A DNA stretch of 64,000 nucleotides from Diplocloster hominis (GTDB taxonomy: Bacteria > Bacillota > Clostridia > Lachnospirales > Lachnospiraceae): positions 1-64,000 of the forward strand of contig NZ_JAWDIY010000026.1 in assembly GCF_032380655.1 (NCBI RefSeq), in the 5' to 3' direction. Below the pieces are notes generated by a model. That model worked only from the letters and a program-made list of their open reading frames with translations. It ran no database searches and was not told the origin of the DNA. Numbering within the stretch: the first letter of the stretch is position 1; every line of letters begins with the position of its first letter. The position numbers and the translations under genes were made by a program. Below, one piece after another: positions 16,707 to 24,784 of this stretch.

Positions 16707-17756
16707 ATGAAAAAGACTGCAAAAAGTTTATTTCGTATGGCTATCATCACCTGTCTGGGAATCTGCCTGACCTTGTCGGCAGCACCTATGACAGTAAAGG
16801 CTGATGAAAACCAGACAGTGAAAAATACATATACCGTTACCTATCGTCCGGGAAATATCGCGAGATTCAGTGACAGCCTGTATCAGGAATACGTCGGGCA
16901 ATACACTAGCAGTGCGGTGACCCGCAGCCAGGCGACCGGAAGCATCAGGATCACGGTACCGGCCGGAGCTGCTTATCCCAGAGTGCCGAATGCCGGTGAT
17001 GTGGAATTTGACGCGGCCCATGAGGGCAAGTATTATCTGGATACGGCCAGCTGGCCGACGCAGCAGACCGTCACGGAAAACGGTGATTATGTAGCGGATT
17101 ATATCGCGTTGGTGGATTCTGTTGAATACACGGTCCGTTTTGTGGATGCGGTAAACGGCGAAGATGTGGCCCCTCCCGTGATCAGCATGGGAAATAAAAA
17201 CACGAAGATTACCTATACAGCCAGAAATATCGAGGGCTATCAATATGACAGCTATGTGAAAGAGATGACTCTGGGAAGTACCGGAGCGGAGAATATCATT
17301 CAGTTCCGGTATACCAGCACAACAGGCCCCAACGTCATTATAGAGGAGATTCCCGGCAGTACCATAACCGATTATGATTACGTGCAGGGGCCCGGAACCG
17401 ATATTTATGAAAATGTAACGGTCCCGGCAGCCAATGTAAACCCCGGCGGGGGCGGAGCAGATAACACAGCTTTGGAGGGAGAAGATACAACCACTATTCC
17501 TGAAGAAGAGGTACCCTTAGGCGATGGAACGCAGGGCGGGGACGAGGAAGGCGCTGCCGGAGACGAGACTGACGGCGGTCTGACGGAAATTCCCGAGGAA
17601 GAAGTCCCCCTGGGAAGCGGAGAAGAAACACCTGGAAACGTAAGCCCGTTGGTACTGGGCGGAATCTTTGCGGCAGTGATCGTACTGGGCGGAGCGGTGT
17701 TCCTTATAATCAGAAGAAAAAACCAAATGGATCATCATACATCTGAACATGAATAA
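16707..17756 (+). CDS. Membrane-anchored surface protein, MucBP-like
   Basis: 349 aa. Sec signal peptide (about 1-32, ending VKADEN), a region of beta strands including YTVRFVDAVNGEDVAPP, which resembles a MucBP or related repeat, then a Gly/Glu/Asp-rich linker with two copies of the motif IPEEEVPLG (about residues 260-268 and 295-303). A C-terminal membrane segment (about 312-335) and basic tail anchor it. The IPxEEVPLG motif just before a membrane helix is common in clostridial surface proteins. It has its own promoter after the TasA/SipW operon and a strong terminator behind it, and is inferred to be a companion of the system. Confidence 0.75.
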   Translation: MKKTAKSLFRMAIITCLGICLTLSAAPMTVKADENQTVKNTYTVTYRPGNIARFSDSLYQEYVGQYTSSAVTRSQATGSIRITVPAGAAYPRVPNAGDVEFDAAHEGKYYLDTASWPTQQTVTENGDYVADYIALVDSVEYTVRFVDAVNGEDVAPPVISMGNKNTKITYTARNIEGYQYDSYVKEMTLGSTGAENIIQFRYTSTTGPNVIIEEIPGSTITDYDYVQGPGTDIYENVTVPAANVNPGGGGADNTALEGEDTTTIPEEEVPLGDGTQGGDEEGAAGDETDGGLTEIPEEEVPLGSGEETPGNVSPLVLGGIFAAVIVLGGAVFLIIRRKNQMDHHTSEHE

Positions 17757-17769
17757 GTTTACTTTCCTT

Positions 17770-17867
17770 TTATCGGTGCAGAGGAACCTATGTAGCAGAG
17801 CATAGGCTCCTTTTATATTGCGCGGATATTCATGCTTATGTCTATGCGCGCTTACATGCACCGATAA
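17770..17867. terminator. Terminator nested within an outer inverted repeat
   Basis: GGAACCTATG (17783-17792) pairs with CATAGGCTCC (17801-17810, one G-T) followed by TTTTA, a Rho-independent terminator for the surface gene. An outer perfect 11-bp pair TTATCGGTGCA (17770-17780) / TGCACCGATAA (17857-17867) encloses it, and may serve as terminator from the convergent aroE side. Confidence 0.7.
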
Positions 17868-17910
17868 GGACGTTTGTACAGTAACCCAATAACGCATTCC
17901 CTCCGGGCGG

Positions 17911-18771
17911 CTATTGGAATTCTTTTAAGAGGGCGGCCTTCATAATATCCCTGGGGGCATCCAGACCGGTCCAGAGCTTGATATTGATTGCGCCCTGATT
18001 AACCAGCATAGCGCAGCCATTCAGCGTATGGCAGCCGCGGTTTTGGGCTTCTGTCAGGAAGGGCGTCTGAGGAGGATTCGGTATCACGTCACAGACTACC
18101 ATGTGCGGGCGCAGGGAGTCATATACCAGATCGGGGGAAGTGGTATCCGGATACAGACCGATGCTGGTGGAATTAATGAGTACATCAGTGTCTGCAGGCA
18201 GCTCATAGGAGTGATCCCAAAGGACGAAATCCGCTTTTACCGGAGTTTTGGACAGCAGTAATTCAACCAGTTCTTCGCCCCGTTCTCTGCTGCGGTTTAC
18301 TACGGTGATTCTTCCGGCACCGGCCAGAGCCAGTTCCACAGCGATCGCCTTAGCGGCGCCGCCTGCGCCCAGCAGAACATAATTTTTATCAGTGATAGGG
18401 ATCTGATCCTCTTCCAGCGCTTTGGTAAAGCCCTTGCCGTCTGAATTTTCCCCGTATGTCTCCCCGTCCTTCAGATAGATGGTGTTTACCGCGCCGATGA
18501 TGGAGGCAGCATCTGAAATGTGGTCCAGATACTTCATGACCGCTACTTTGTGGGGAATCGTACAGTTAGCTCCTTTCATGTGCAGAGCCTTTATGGATTG
18601 TACCGCGGTTCCCAGATCCTGGGGATATACCTCGAAAGCGTTGTAGATCCAGTCCAGGCCGAGAGCCTGGAAAGCGGCGTCCATGATAACTACGGTTGGG
18701 TTTTCGTCAACAGGTGAACCGAAAACAGTGATAAATTCTTTGCGGTAACATTTCTCTTTGTTGTCCGGCAT
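17911..18771 (-). CDS. aroE: Shikimate dehydrogenase family protein
   Basis: 286 aa. N-terminal substrate domain with NCTIPHK (catalytic lysine) and ENSDGKGF (the second catalytic position, Asp), then the Rossmann domain with LLGAGGAAKAIAVEL and NRSRER for NADP binding, and NQGA near the end. It reduces 3-dehydroshikimate to shikimate in the aromatic pathway, or acts on quinate in catabolic relatives. No other aromatic pathway gene is nearby. It begins 30 bp after a VOC gene in the same operon, and the N-terminal ten residues are an unusual extension. Assignment to the family is firm; which substrate is not. Confidence 0.88.
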   Translation of the reverse strand: MPDNKEKCYRKEFITVFGSPVDENPTVVIMDAAFQALGLDWIYNAFEVYPQDLGTAVQSIKALHMKGANCTIPHKVAVMKYLDHISDAASIIGAVNTIYLKDGETYGENSDGKGFTKALEEDQIPITDKNYVLLGAGGAAKAIAVELALAGAGRITVVNRSRERGEELVELLLSKTPVKADFVLWDHSYELPADTDVLINSTSIGLYPDTTSPDLVYDSLRPHMVVCDVIPNPPQTPFLTEAQNRGCHTLNGCAMLVNQGAINIKLWTGLDAPRDIMKAALLKEFQ

Positions 18772-18801
18772 AGAAAAACCTCCTTGTCCTTTGTGTTTGT
18801 T

Positions 18802-19170
18802 TTATTTTTTTACAGGAACTATCTCAATCCAATATCCATCGGGATCTGAGATAAAATAAATTCCCATACTTTCATTTTCATAACAGATGATTCCCATATC
18901 CTTGTGTTTCTGGTGCAGACCCTCATAATCATCGGTTACAAAGGCCAGATGGAATTCACATTCCCCCAGATTATAGGGTTCTTTTCGGCCGGCCAGCCAG
19001 GTCAGCTCCAGAGAGAATCCCGTGGCGCCGTCTCCCAGATAAACCAGACGAAAAGATCCGTCAGAAGCGGTCTTTTCCCGGACCGGCGCGAGATCCAGCG
19101 CGTCTTTGTAGAATTTCAGGCTTCTGTCCAGGTCCAGAACATTAAAATTAAAATGATTAAAATGAATCAT
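18802..19170 (-). CDS. VOC family protein (glyoxalase-like)
   Basis: 122 aa, typical length of glyoxalase I. Two beta-alpha-beta-beta-beta modules are visible with a candidate metal set: His near the start (HFNHFNF), Glu in SLELTW, His in CEFHLAF and Glu in YWIEIVP. This matches the H-E-H-E pattern of lactoylglutathione lyase and related metal enzymes. Substrate is unknown; many anaerobes use such proteins in methylglyoxal detoxification. First gene of a two-gene operon with aroE; AAAGGAG precedes the ATG. Confidence 0.8.
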   Translation of the reverse strand: MIHFNHFNFNVLDLDRSLKFYKDALDLAPVREKTASDGSFRLVYLGDGATGFSLELTWLAGRKEPYNLGECEFHLAFVTDDYEGLHQKHKDMGIICYENESMGIYFISDPDGYWIEIVPVKK

Positions 19171-19703
19171 ATAACAGCTCCTTTCTTATTATGCAGCAGG
19201 GCTCCTGCTTGATATACCAGATGATTGAAAAGAAAAAATAAGCTTATGGAAAGACTCTGCCGCGACCCTGCCCGCAGGGCATGTATGAATGGTATTTACT
19301 GTTAAGTATACGTTTTTATAGAGAAGATTGCAAGACAAAGGGATACACATTTTCCAATCGCAGGGATACACATTTTCCAATCGCAGAGTACTACAATCCA
19401 ATCTTATATCACAGGTTAAATTTGATTAAATGGATTCTCATATGAACGATGATAATCGTATAAACCATCTCCCGTACGAACTTCATTAATAGCATAAACA
19501 GCCCTGAAAACCACCATAAAAACCGCCATAAAACCGCTCTGTTCGGTATAACATAAAAATGACTAATCGAATCATTTTGATGCAGATATAACGCTTGAAA
19601 TTATATACTCAGACGGTTAAGATATTTAAAATAGGACAAACCAAAAACCCAAAAAACCAAAAACACAAAAACCCAAAAACACAAAAACCCAGGAGGCTCC
19701 CCC
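19171..19703. other. AT-rich intergenic region with short repeats
   Basis: About 530 bp without a gene. It contains the 23-bp direct repeat at 19340-19385 and, just before the MerR gene, an A-rich run of CCAAAAAC/ACAAAAAC units (about 19634-19690) ending in the ribosome site CAGGAGG. No convincing promoter was found on either strand. Confidence 0.5.
19340..19385 (+). repeat. Two perfect 23-bp direct repeats
   Basis: The sequence starting GGGATACACATTTTCCAATC occurs at 19340-19362 and again directly after at 19363-19385. It has no coding sense and may bind a protein as a tandem site. Confidence 0.85.
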
Positions 19704-20531
19704 ATGTTTCGAATAGGAGAATTTTCAAAACTAACGCAGGTATCTATTCGGATGCTGCGGTATTATGACGAGCAGGGCCTTTTAAAACCATCAAAGACAG
19801 ATCCGATTACAGGCTATCGGAGTTACACGGCAGAACAGATCCCGGTGCTTCAGCGGATCATTTTCTTAAGGGATCTGGATTTTCAGGTGAGTGAGATCTC
19901 ACAGGCACTTGCCCGTTGGCAGGACAGTCCGATTACTGATCTGCTGGAGCATAAGAAGCAGGAACTGCTGGATGAGATGGCCGTGATACAGGAAAGAATG
20001 GATAAGATCGATATTGCCGTCCGGGATGTGCAGTCCAGGAAACTGGATGTTCACTGCAATGTAATTTTAAAAAGTGTACCGGAATTGTCCGTTCTGTCTC
20101 TGAGGAGACGAATTCCGGATCATTTCTGTGAAGGCGATCTCTGGCTGGAGTTGAATCGTTTCGTGTCTGAAGAACACGTGGCGCTGGATTCGGGCGTGAA
20201 CAATCTGGCCCTGTTTTATGATGAGAACGAGGAGGACACGGAGGTTGATGTGGAAGTCTGCTGTCTGGTGAAAAAAGCCGGGGCCGGGCGGGGAGACTTT
20301 GTGTACCGGCGGATCGCCGCGGAAGAACGGATGGCCTGTGTGATGGTTTATGGGCCTTATCAGAATATCGGTACTGCCTATCATACGTTTGCCAGATGGC
20401 TGGAAGAACACCAGTATTATGAAATGAGGGATCCTGTTCGGCAGATCTGCCATCTCGGTCCATTTAATGAAGAGGACCCGGAACGCTATCTGACGGAGAT
20501 TCAGGTGCCGTTAAAACGCAGGGATATGTAG
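19704..20531 (+). CDS. MerR family regulator with GyrI-like effector domain
   Basis: 275 aa. Residues 1-70 are a MerR winged helix (FRIGEFSKLTQVSIRMLRYY, GYRSYT), a coiled linker follows to about 115, and the remaining 155 residues form a GyrI-like/BmrR-type small-molecule-binding domain (strands around VMVYGPYQNIGTAYHTFARW). Such proteins respond to cationic drugs or metabolites and regulate a nearby exporter. No target gene is adjacent, so the regulon is unknown. Confidence 0.88.
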   Translation: MFRIGEFSKLTQVSIRMLRYYDEQGLLKPSKTDPITGYRSYTAEQIPVLQRIIFLRDLDFQVSEISQALARWQDSPITDLLEHKKQELLDEMAVIQERMDKIDIAVRDVQSRKLDVHCNVILKSVPELSVLSLRRRIPDHFCEGDLWLELNRFVSEEHVALDSGVNNLALFYDENEEDTEVDVEVCCLVKKAGAGRGDFVYRRIAAEERMACVMVYGPYQNIGTAYHTFARWLEEHQYYEMRDPVRQICHLGPFNEEDPERYLTEIQVPLKRRDM

Positions 20532-20540
20532 AAAAGAAGT

Positions 20541-20584
20541 TTTTCCCGGATAATGGGTGGGAGTCCGCCCATATCCGGGAAAAT
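20541..20584. terminator. Bidirectional terminator
   Basis: TTTTCCCGGATAATGGGTGG pairs with the complementary arm CCGCCCATATCCGGGAAAA, with A-run upstream and T-run on the opposite strand, between the convergent MerR gene and the small gene at 20598. Confidence 0.75.
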
Positions 20585-20597
20585 GGTTAGAGAACTG

Positions 20598-20813
20598 TCA
20601 GTTCCCCTTGCTGCTCAATGGGTTACTGTGGTTTTCAAAAAAGGGATTGTTGTCCGGTTCCGGCTTATTTCCTTCCCGGTACTTAGAGTTCTGGCGGATC
20701 ATTTCCGCCCGCTCCTGTTCCTGCTTTAAGGTTGTCTGATTTTGGTCCTGCCTGGCTGCTGTCTGATTTTGCTCCTGTCTGGATGTGGTTTTACTTTGGT
20801 CCTGTTGTTTCAT
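20598..20813 (-). CDS. Small Gln-rich hypothetical protein
   Basis: 71 aa, very rich in Gln, Lys and Asn with three imperfect QDQNQTT-like repeats in the first half, then a short tail PDNNPFFENHSNPLSS. Likely disordered. A clear GGAGG site lies 7 bp before the ATG and a shared terminator ends it, which supports expression. No family recognised. The repeats may come from a short nucleotide repeat. Confidence 0.55.
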   Translation of the reverse strand: MKQQDQSKTTSRQEQNQTAARQDQNQTTLKQEQERAEMIRQNSKYREGNKPEPDNNPFFENHSNPLSSKGN

Positions 20814-20930
20814 ATCGCGCCTCCGGATTATGTTAGGATAGGGATAGTTTGTGCGATCCCTTTGTTTTTATTCTATGATTAGAATGGAGGCGCTTATATA
20901 GGGAATATAGATCCCTTATTTTTATGATTT

Positions 20931-21407
20931 TTAGAAATTAAATTCCGCTTCCCAGTTAAAGTCCCCGGAACTCTCCACACTGTCGGGCCAATGGCTGCAC
21001 CAATCGGGCACCTGTGGATGTTCGATCCGGTCTATACTGGGCGTATAGGGTTTCAGATCCAGTACCGGAGTCCCGGGATTGGCGTCGAGATAGGCCAGAT
21101 GGATTTTACCTGTTTCCCACTCGATCCTCGTGATGTCCGAGACAGTCAGGGCGATGGGGTTGGGACGGAGCGGAGATCTGGTGGCAAATATACCCATCCT
21201 TTCAGGACCGTTTTTATAGGGTGACGGACACTCCAGGATGGACCGGTATTCCTCTTTGTCATAATCGCTGAACCACCAAATTACCTGAATGGCTCCGAAT
21301 CCATCCAGGCCTTTCAGACAAGGCAGGAATTCCCCTTTTAACTGAATATACATCCCTTCCTCATCTGTACCTGTTTCCCCAATTGGTTTTACATAAAGCT
21401 GCTCCAT
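20931..21407 (-). CDS. trmO: tRNA m6t6A37 methyltransferase TrmO family (TsaA-like)
   Basis: 158 aa from the ATG at 21407, chosen because AAGGAGG lies 8 bp upstream; a longer frame starting at 21455 begins inside the promoter. The conserved RPNPIALT and DANPGTPVLDLKPYTP motifs define the UPF0066/TsaA family. E. coli TrmO uses SAM to methylate N6 of t6A37 in tRNA-Thr; this shorter Firmicute version lacks the C-terminal extension, and relatives in clostridia also include proteins of unknown or metal-related function. Its promoter carries a palindromic candidate operator, so it is probably regulated. Confidence 0.8.
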   Translation of the reverse strand: MEQLYVKPIGETGTDEEGMYIQLKGEFLPCLKGLDGFGAIQVIWWFSDYDKEEYRSILECPSPYKNGPERMGIFATRSPLRPNPIALTVSDITRIEWETGKIHLAYLDANPGTPVLDLKPYTPSIDRIEHPQVPDWCSHWPDSVESSGDFNWEAEFNF

Positions 21408-21442
21408 GTTGTTTTCCTCCTTCATTTTTGTTGTGATTTGAT

Positions 21443-21471
21443 CGTATACCCTCACATCATGTGAGAGTCAA
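21443..21471 (-). promoter_or_regulatory. Promoter with palindrome in the spacer (trmO)
   Basis: On the minus strand TTGACT (21466-21471) and TATACG (21443-21448) flank a 17-bp spacer. The spacer contains the perfect 7+1+7 palindrome CTCACATGATGTGAG (21451-21465), which fits an operator occluding RNA polymerase. Confidence 0.75.
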
Positions 21472-21494
21472 CAAAAATAAAGGATTCAAACCAT

Positions 21495-22673
21495 CTAACC
21501 GAAAAATAGTTCGCCTACTCTGGAACTCCCCCGGAAAATCCCATTCAAGACACAGCAGGTACTTCCCAAAAGCTGCGCGTTATCACCGAAATGGGAGCGG
21601 AGCACAGGAATATGGTGGTCCTTGGCCAGCTTAATGGCATTGATCTGTTTCTCCATCTGCGCCACATTTTCGTCGGGGAGATAGACCGCCTCATGTCCCA
21701 GAATGATGGCCTGGGGATTCAGCAGGTTGATGGCATTGATAAGGGCGCTGGAGATCTTGTCCGTCATGTCGGATAGAATGGGCGCTATGGCGGGATGGGA
21801 GGGATCGGCACAGAATTCCCGGAAGGTTAAGTACTTTTTGGTGGCTTCCCTTAGCTGCTGCTGGATAATAGACGCGCTGGCATAGGTCTCCAGACAGCCC
21901 CGATTACCGCAGGCACACAGGTTGCCGTTATAGTCGATACTGGTGTGCCCGAGTTCGCTGCCGTAGCCGGCGGCGTTGTGATAGAGCTGGCCGCCGGATA
22001 TGATGCCGGAGCCGATTCCGTTGGTGACGCCCAGAAAAATAAAATCTTCATAGCTGCGGCCGATTCCGTAGAACCGCTCGGCCAGCGCCGCGCAGTCGTA
22101 GTTATTGTCCAGATACGTGGGAACGCCGTAGCATTTCTCGAAGATCCGGACAATGGGAATATTATTGATACCGTAAAAATTAGTTGGGTTTAAGATAATC
22201 CCGTTGACTGTGTCCACAGGGCCTAAGGATGCGATCCCGATCCCGGCTATGGGGCCGGAGGCTTCTTTCTTGACCTTGTCAACCAGACCAAAGAGGATAT
22301 CCAGCAGCCGGCTGCTGTCACAGTGGGAAATCTCAGCGGTTTCCAGGGCCAGCATGTGAAGTTTCAGATCGCACAGGACAGCGGAACAGGAATCACGGTT
22401 AATCAGGACGCCGATGACTTTCGGGGCATCGGGGGAGATGTCCAGATAGATGGGAGTCCGCCCAGGGGTTATCGCCCGGTCCGGCCCGGTTTCCCGGACC
22501 AGATGACGGTCGATAAATTCTGAAATGATGTTGGTAACTGACATTTTCGTAAGCCTTGATTGTTTGGAAAGCTCAATCCGGGAAATCTCATTTCCTGTAG
22601 CGATTAACTGCAGGATCAGACCGCGGTTCTGATATTTTAGATTCTGATTGTTGATTCCTGTTTTAGACGGCAT
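21495..22673 (-). CDS. ROK family transcriptional repressor
   Basis: 392 aa from the ATG at 22673, preceded by TTAGGAG and lying just after the kinase stop; an upstream frame would overlap the kinase. N-terminal winged helix (about 10-65), then the ROK sugar-kinase-like fold with the zinc motif CACGNRGCLE (about residues 255-265) preceded by ELGHTSID. Relatives are NagC and XylR, repressors released by a sugar or sugar phosphate. As the last gene of the lyxose isomerase-aldolase-kinase operon it is inferred to repress that operon through the palindromes at 25368 and 25516. Confidence 0.9.
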   Translation of the reverse strand: MPSKTGINNQNLKYQNRGLILQLIATGNEISRIELSKQSRLTKMSVTNIISEFIDRHLVRETGPDRAITPGRTPIYLDISPDAPKVIGVLINRDSCSAVLCDLKLHMLALETAEISHCDSSRLLDILFGLVDKVKKEASGPIAGIGIASLGPVDTVNGIILNPTNFYGINNIPIVRIFEKCYGVPTYLDNNYDCAALAERFYGIGRSYEDFIFLGVTNGIGSGIISGGQLYHNAAGYGSELGHTSIDYNGNLCACGNRGCLETYASASIIQQQLREATKKYLTFREFCADPSHPAIAPILSDMTDKISSALINAINLLNPQAIILGHEAVYLPDENVAQMEKQINAIKLAKDHHIPVLRSHFGDNAQLLGSTCCVLNGIFRGSSRVGELFFG

Positions 22674-22683
22674 GCGATAGCTC

Positions 22684-23814
22684 CTAATTTTTCTCCCAAC
22701 CGGCATTGATTCTGGCGCGCAGCTGATCGAAGGTCAACAGACCGCTTAACGCGTCATAGGCGGCTACACAGGAGGCTCCTGTGCCTGCGGCATACTGCAT
22801 GGCCTCCTGCCAGGTATTGCTGTTCAGGACCGAACACAGGAAGGCGGCGATACTGGTATCACCGGCGCCTGTTCCGGATAAGATGCGGTCGGGACGATAG
22901 CTTTTTTCAAAATGTTCCAGATTATCCCATTTTATCATAGTTTCCGGCAGTCCGCCACCGATTTGGCTGATCCGTTCCTGGCCGCCGGTGCGCAGATACA
23001 GACCGGGGGCACCGCACTTGATCAGGATAACCTTGGCGCCCATATCCAGCAGACGGTCGGCCAGAGGACGAACATCTTTTTCAATATCCAGCACGGAGGT
23101 GACATCACCGCCGGCCGCCCGCTTCATCCATTCCTGATATCTGGGCCGGTCCAGCATATAGGCCAGTTCTTCCACGCTGGGGACGAAGAAGTCCACATAA
23201 GGGAGAACCTGAGCCAGAATACCTTCCCAGTCAACCTTTCCAACCTCGGCATTTTCGTCGATGGCAGCGAAATCCAGAGAGGTGGCTACATCCATCGATT
23301 TGACCTTTTGGAATAGCTGAACCAGTTCTCTTCCGTGATCGGAATACATATTCTTCATGAGCGGCGGATAACCGAAATGGAACAGGGCGGCGTCCCCTAC
23401 CAGGGAAAAATCAATATCATCCATGACAAAGGTATCATTGGCGCCCGAGCAGTGCAGAAAGATCCGGTCAATTCCCACCGGAGCCAGTACCACGGAATAG
23501 GATGTGGCGGAACCCTCGGACACGATCATGCCCTCGGAAGCGTTATATTCCTCTAATTTGGACAAGACCAGATCGCCAAAGGCATCCTTGCCGACCTTGC
23601 CCATAAGGCGTACGTCCGCCCCGAGAATCTTCATAGCCAGACCGGTGTTGGCGACCGCTCCGCCGGTATGTACATCGGCCTCCCCCATCTGAATCAGACG
23701 TCCGGGAACGAACATCTCATCGATACGCCGGATTTTTTCGTTGGGAAAGGCAGGTGTGATATCCAGACAGATATGTCCTGCGGCAATCGCCATCCTGGAT
23801 TTTACGTTACCCAT
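22684..23814 (-). CDS. PfkB family carbohydrate kinase
   Basis: 376 aa, longer than typical ribokinases because of inserted segments after the central domain. The N-terminal GGAVANTGLAMKILGADV motif (substrate lid region) and the C-terminal GTGAGDTSIAAFL (anion hole with catalytic Asp) are intact, so it should transfer phosphate from ATP to a sugar hydroxyl. Start placed at 23814 after AAAAGGGGG; eight extra upstream residues would run through this site. With an aldolase and a ketose-forming isomerase in the same operon it likely phosphorylates the resulting ketose or ketose phosphate. Confidence 0.85.
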   Translation of the reverse strand: MGNVKSRMAIAAGHICLDITPAFPNEKIRRIDEMFVPGRLIQMGEADVHTGGAVANTGLAMKILGADVRLMGKVGKDAFGDLVLSKLEEYNASEGMIVSEGSATSYSVVLAPVGIDRIFLHCSGANDTFVMDDIDFSLVGDAALFHFGYPPLMKNMYSDHGRELVQLFQKVKSMDVATSLDFAAIDENAEVGKVDWEGILAQVLPYVDFFVPSVEELAYMLDRPRYQEWMKRAAGGDVTSVLDIEKDVRPLADRLLDMGAKVILIKCGAPGLYLRTGGQERISQIGGGLPETMIKWDNLEHFEKSYRPDRILSGTGAGDTSIAAFLCSVLNSNTWQEAMQYAAGTGASCVAAYDALSGLLTFDQLRARINAGWEKN

Positions 23815-23827
23815 AAGAATCCCCCTT

Positions 23828-24757
23828 TTATTTTCCAAGCGTGCTGAGCACTTCTTTGGTTACCAGTTGTACGATAGCTTCGATATCAGCGGCGCTGCGA
23901 TGTATTTTCCCGGTGGAACCGAACAGTTCCAGTTTTTTGATGACGGCGCTCTTAATGGCGAGAACGGCGGCAGGAATCAGATCGATCAATCCCTTTTCGA
24001 TCTTGTCGAATGCCTGCAGCTCTGCTTCGACAGCCGCAATGTTGATATCGGTAAAAATATTAACCTTGCTGATCCCTTTTTCAATGGCTTTTTTAAAGTC
24101 CGCATCGGCAAGGCCGGAGCCGCCGTGCAGTACCAGAGGCACGGATACCGTCCGGGCGATGGTCTGTATGCGTTCAAAATCCAGCTTAGGGGGCAGCTTG
24201 TATGCGCCGTGAGCGGTACCCACAGCGATCGCCAGCGCGTCCACACCGGTTTTTTCTACGAAATCTTTCGCCTGTCTGGGATCGGTATAGAATTTAGAAG
24301 GATCGGTAAGCGTGGAATTACCTTCGTGAGATCCCTCATTGTCTCCCACATGTCCTAATTCCCCTTCGATGGTGGCGCCGAAAGAATGGGCGATGTCGGC
24401 CATTTCCTTTACTTTTTGGACATTGATATCATAAGGGTCTGTGGAGCAGTCGTACATGATAGAAGAAAAACCAAGCTCCAGAGCTTTGATGCAGGTTTCT
24501 TTTCTGAGACCGTGATCCAGATGGATGACCACCGGCACACGCGCCTTTTTCGCCATGGGAATCAGATAGTAGGACACTTCCTCCAGCGGACCATAGGGGA
24601 ACAGAACCTCAGCGGTTCCCATAATCACGGGAGAACCGGTTTCCTCGGCCGCGCTGATGATACCTCTGGCCAATTCCAGATTGACGGCGTTAAACAAGCC
24701 CACCGCGTATTTGCCTTTTTTCGCGGGGATAAGTACATCGTTCAGATTTGCTAACAT
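23828..24757 (-). CDS. Class II ketose-bisphosphate aldolase
   Basis: 309 aa. Class II (zinc) aldolase: LDHG (catalytic Asp and zinc His), GELGHVG, GTAHGAY and LHGGSG supply the active-site and metal ligands. The family cleaves fructose-, tagatose- or related ketose-1(,6)-phosphates to dihydroxyacetone phosphate and an aldehyde. Its operon of lyxose isomerase, aldolase and PfkB kinase points to a ketose 1-phosphate or 1,6-bisphosphate route distinct from central glycolysis. AAGGAGG precedes the ATG. Confidence 0.9.
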   Translation of the reverse strand: MLANLNDVLIPAKKGKYAVGLFNAVNLELARGIISAAEETGSPVIMGTAEVLFPYGPLEEVSYYLIPMAKKARVPVVIHLDHGLRKETCIKALELGFSSIMYDCSTDPYDINVQKVKEMADIAHSFGATIEGELGHVGDNEGSHEGNSTLTDPSKFYTDPRQAKDFVEKTGVDALAIAVGTAHGAYKLPPKLDFERIQTIARTVSVPLVLHGGSGLADADFKKAIEKGISKVNIFTDINIAAVEAELQAFDKIEKGLIDLIPAAVLAIKSAVIKKLELFGSTGKIHRSAADIEAIVQLVTKEVLSTLGK

Positions 24758-24784
24758 AATAAATTTCCTCCTTTTGTACCGTGC

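Noticed and set aside
19189..19401. A 70-codon minus-strand frame over the 23-bp direct repeat
   Set aside because: No ribosome site, repeats not conserved in frame sense, no homology recognised.
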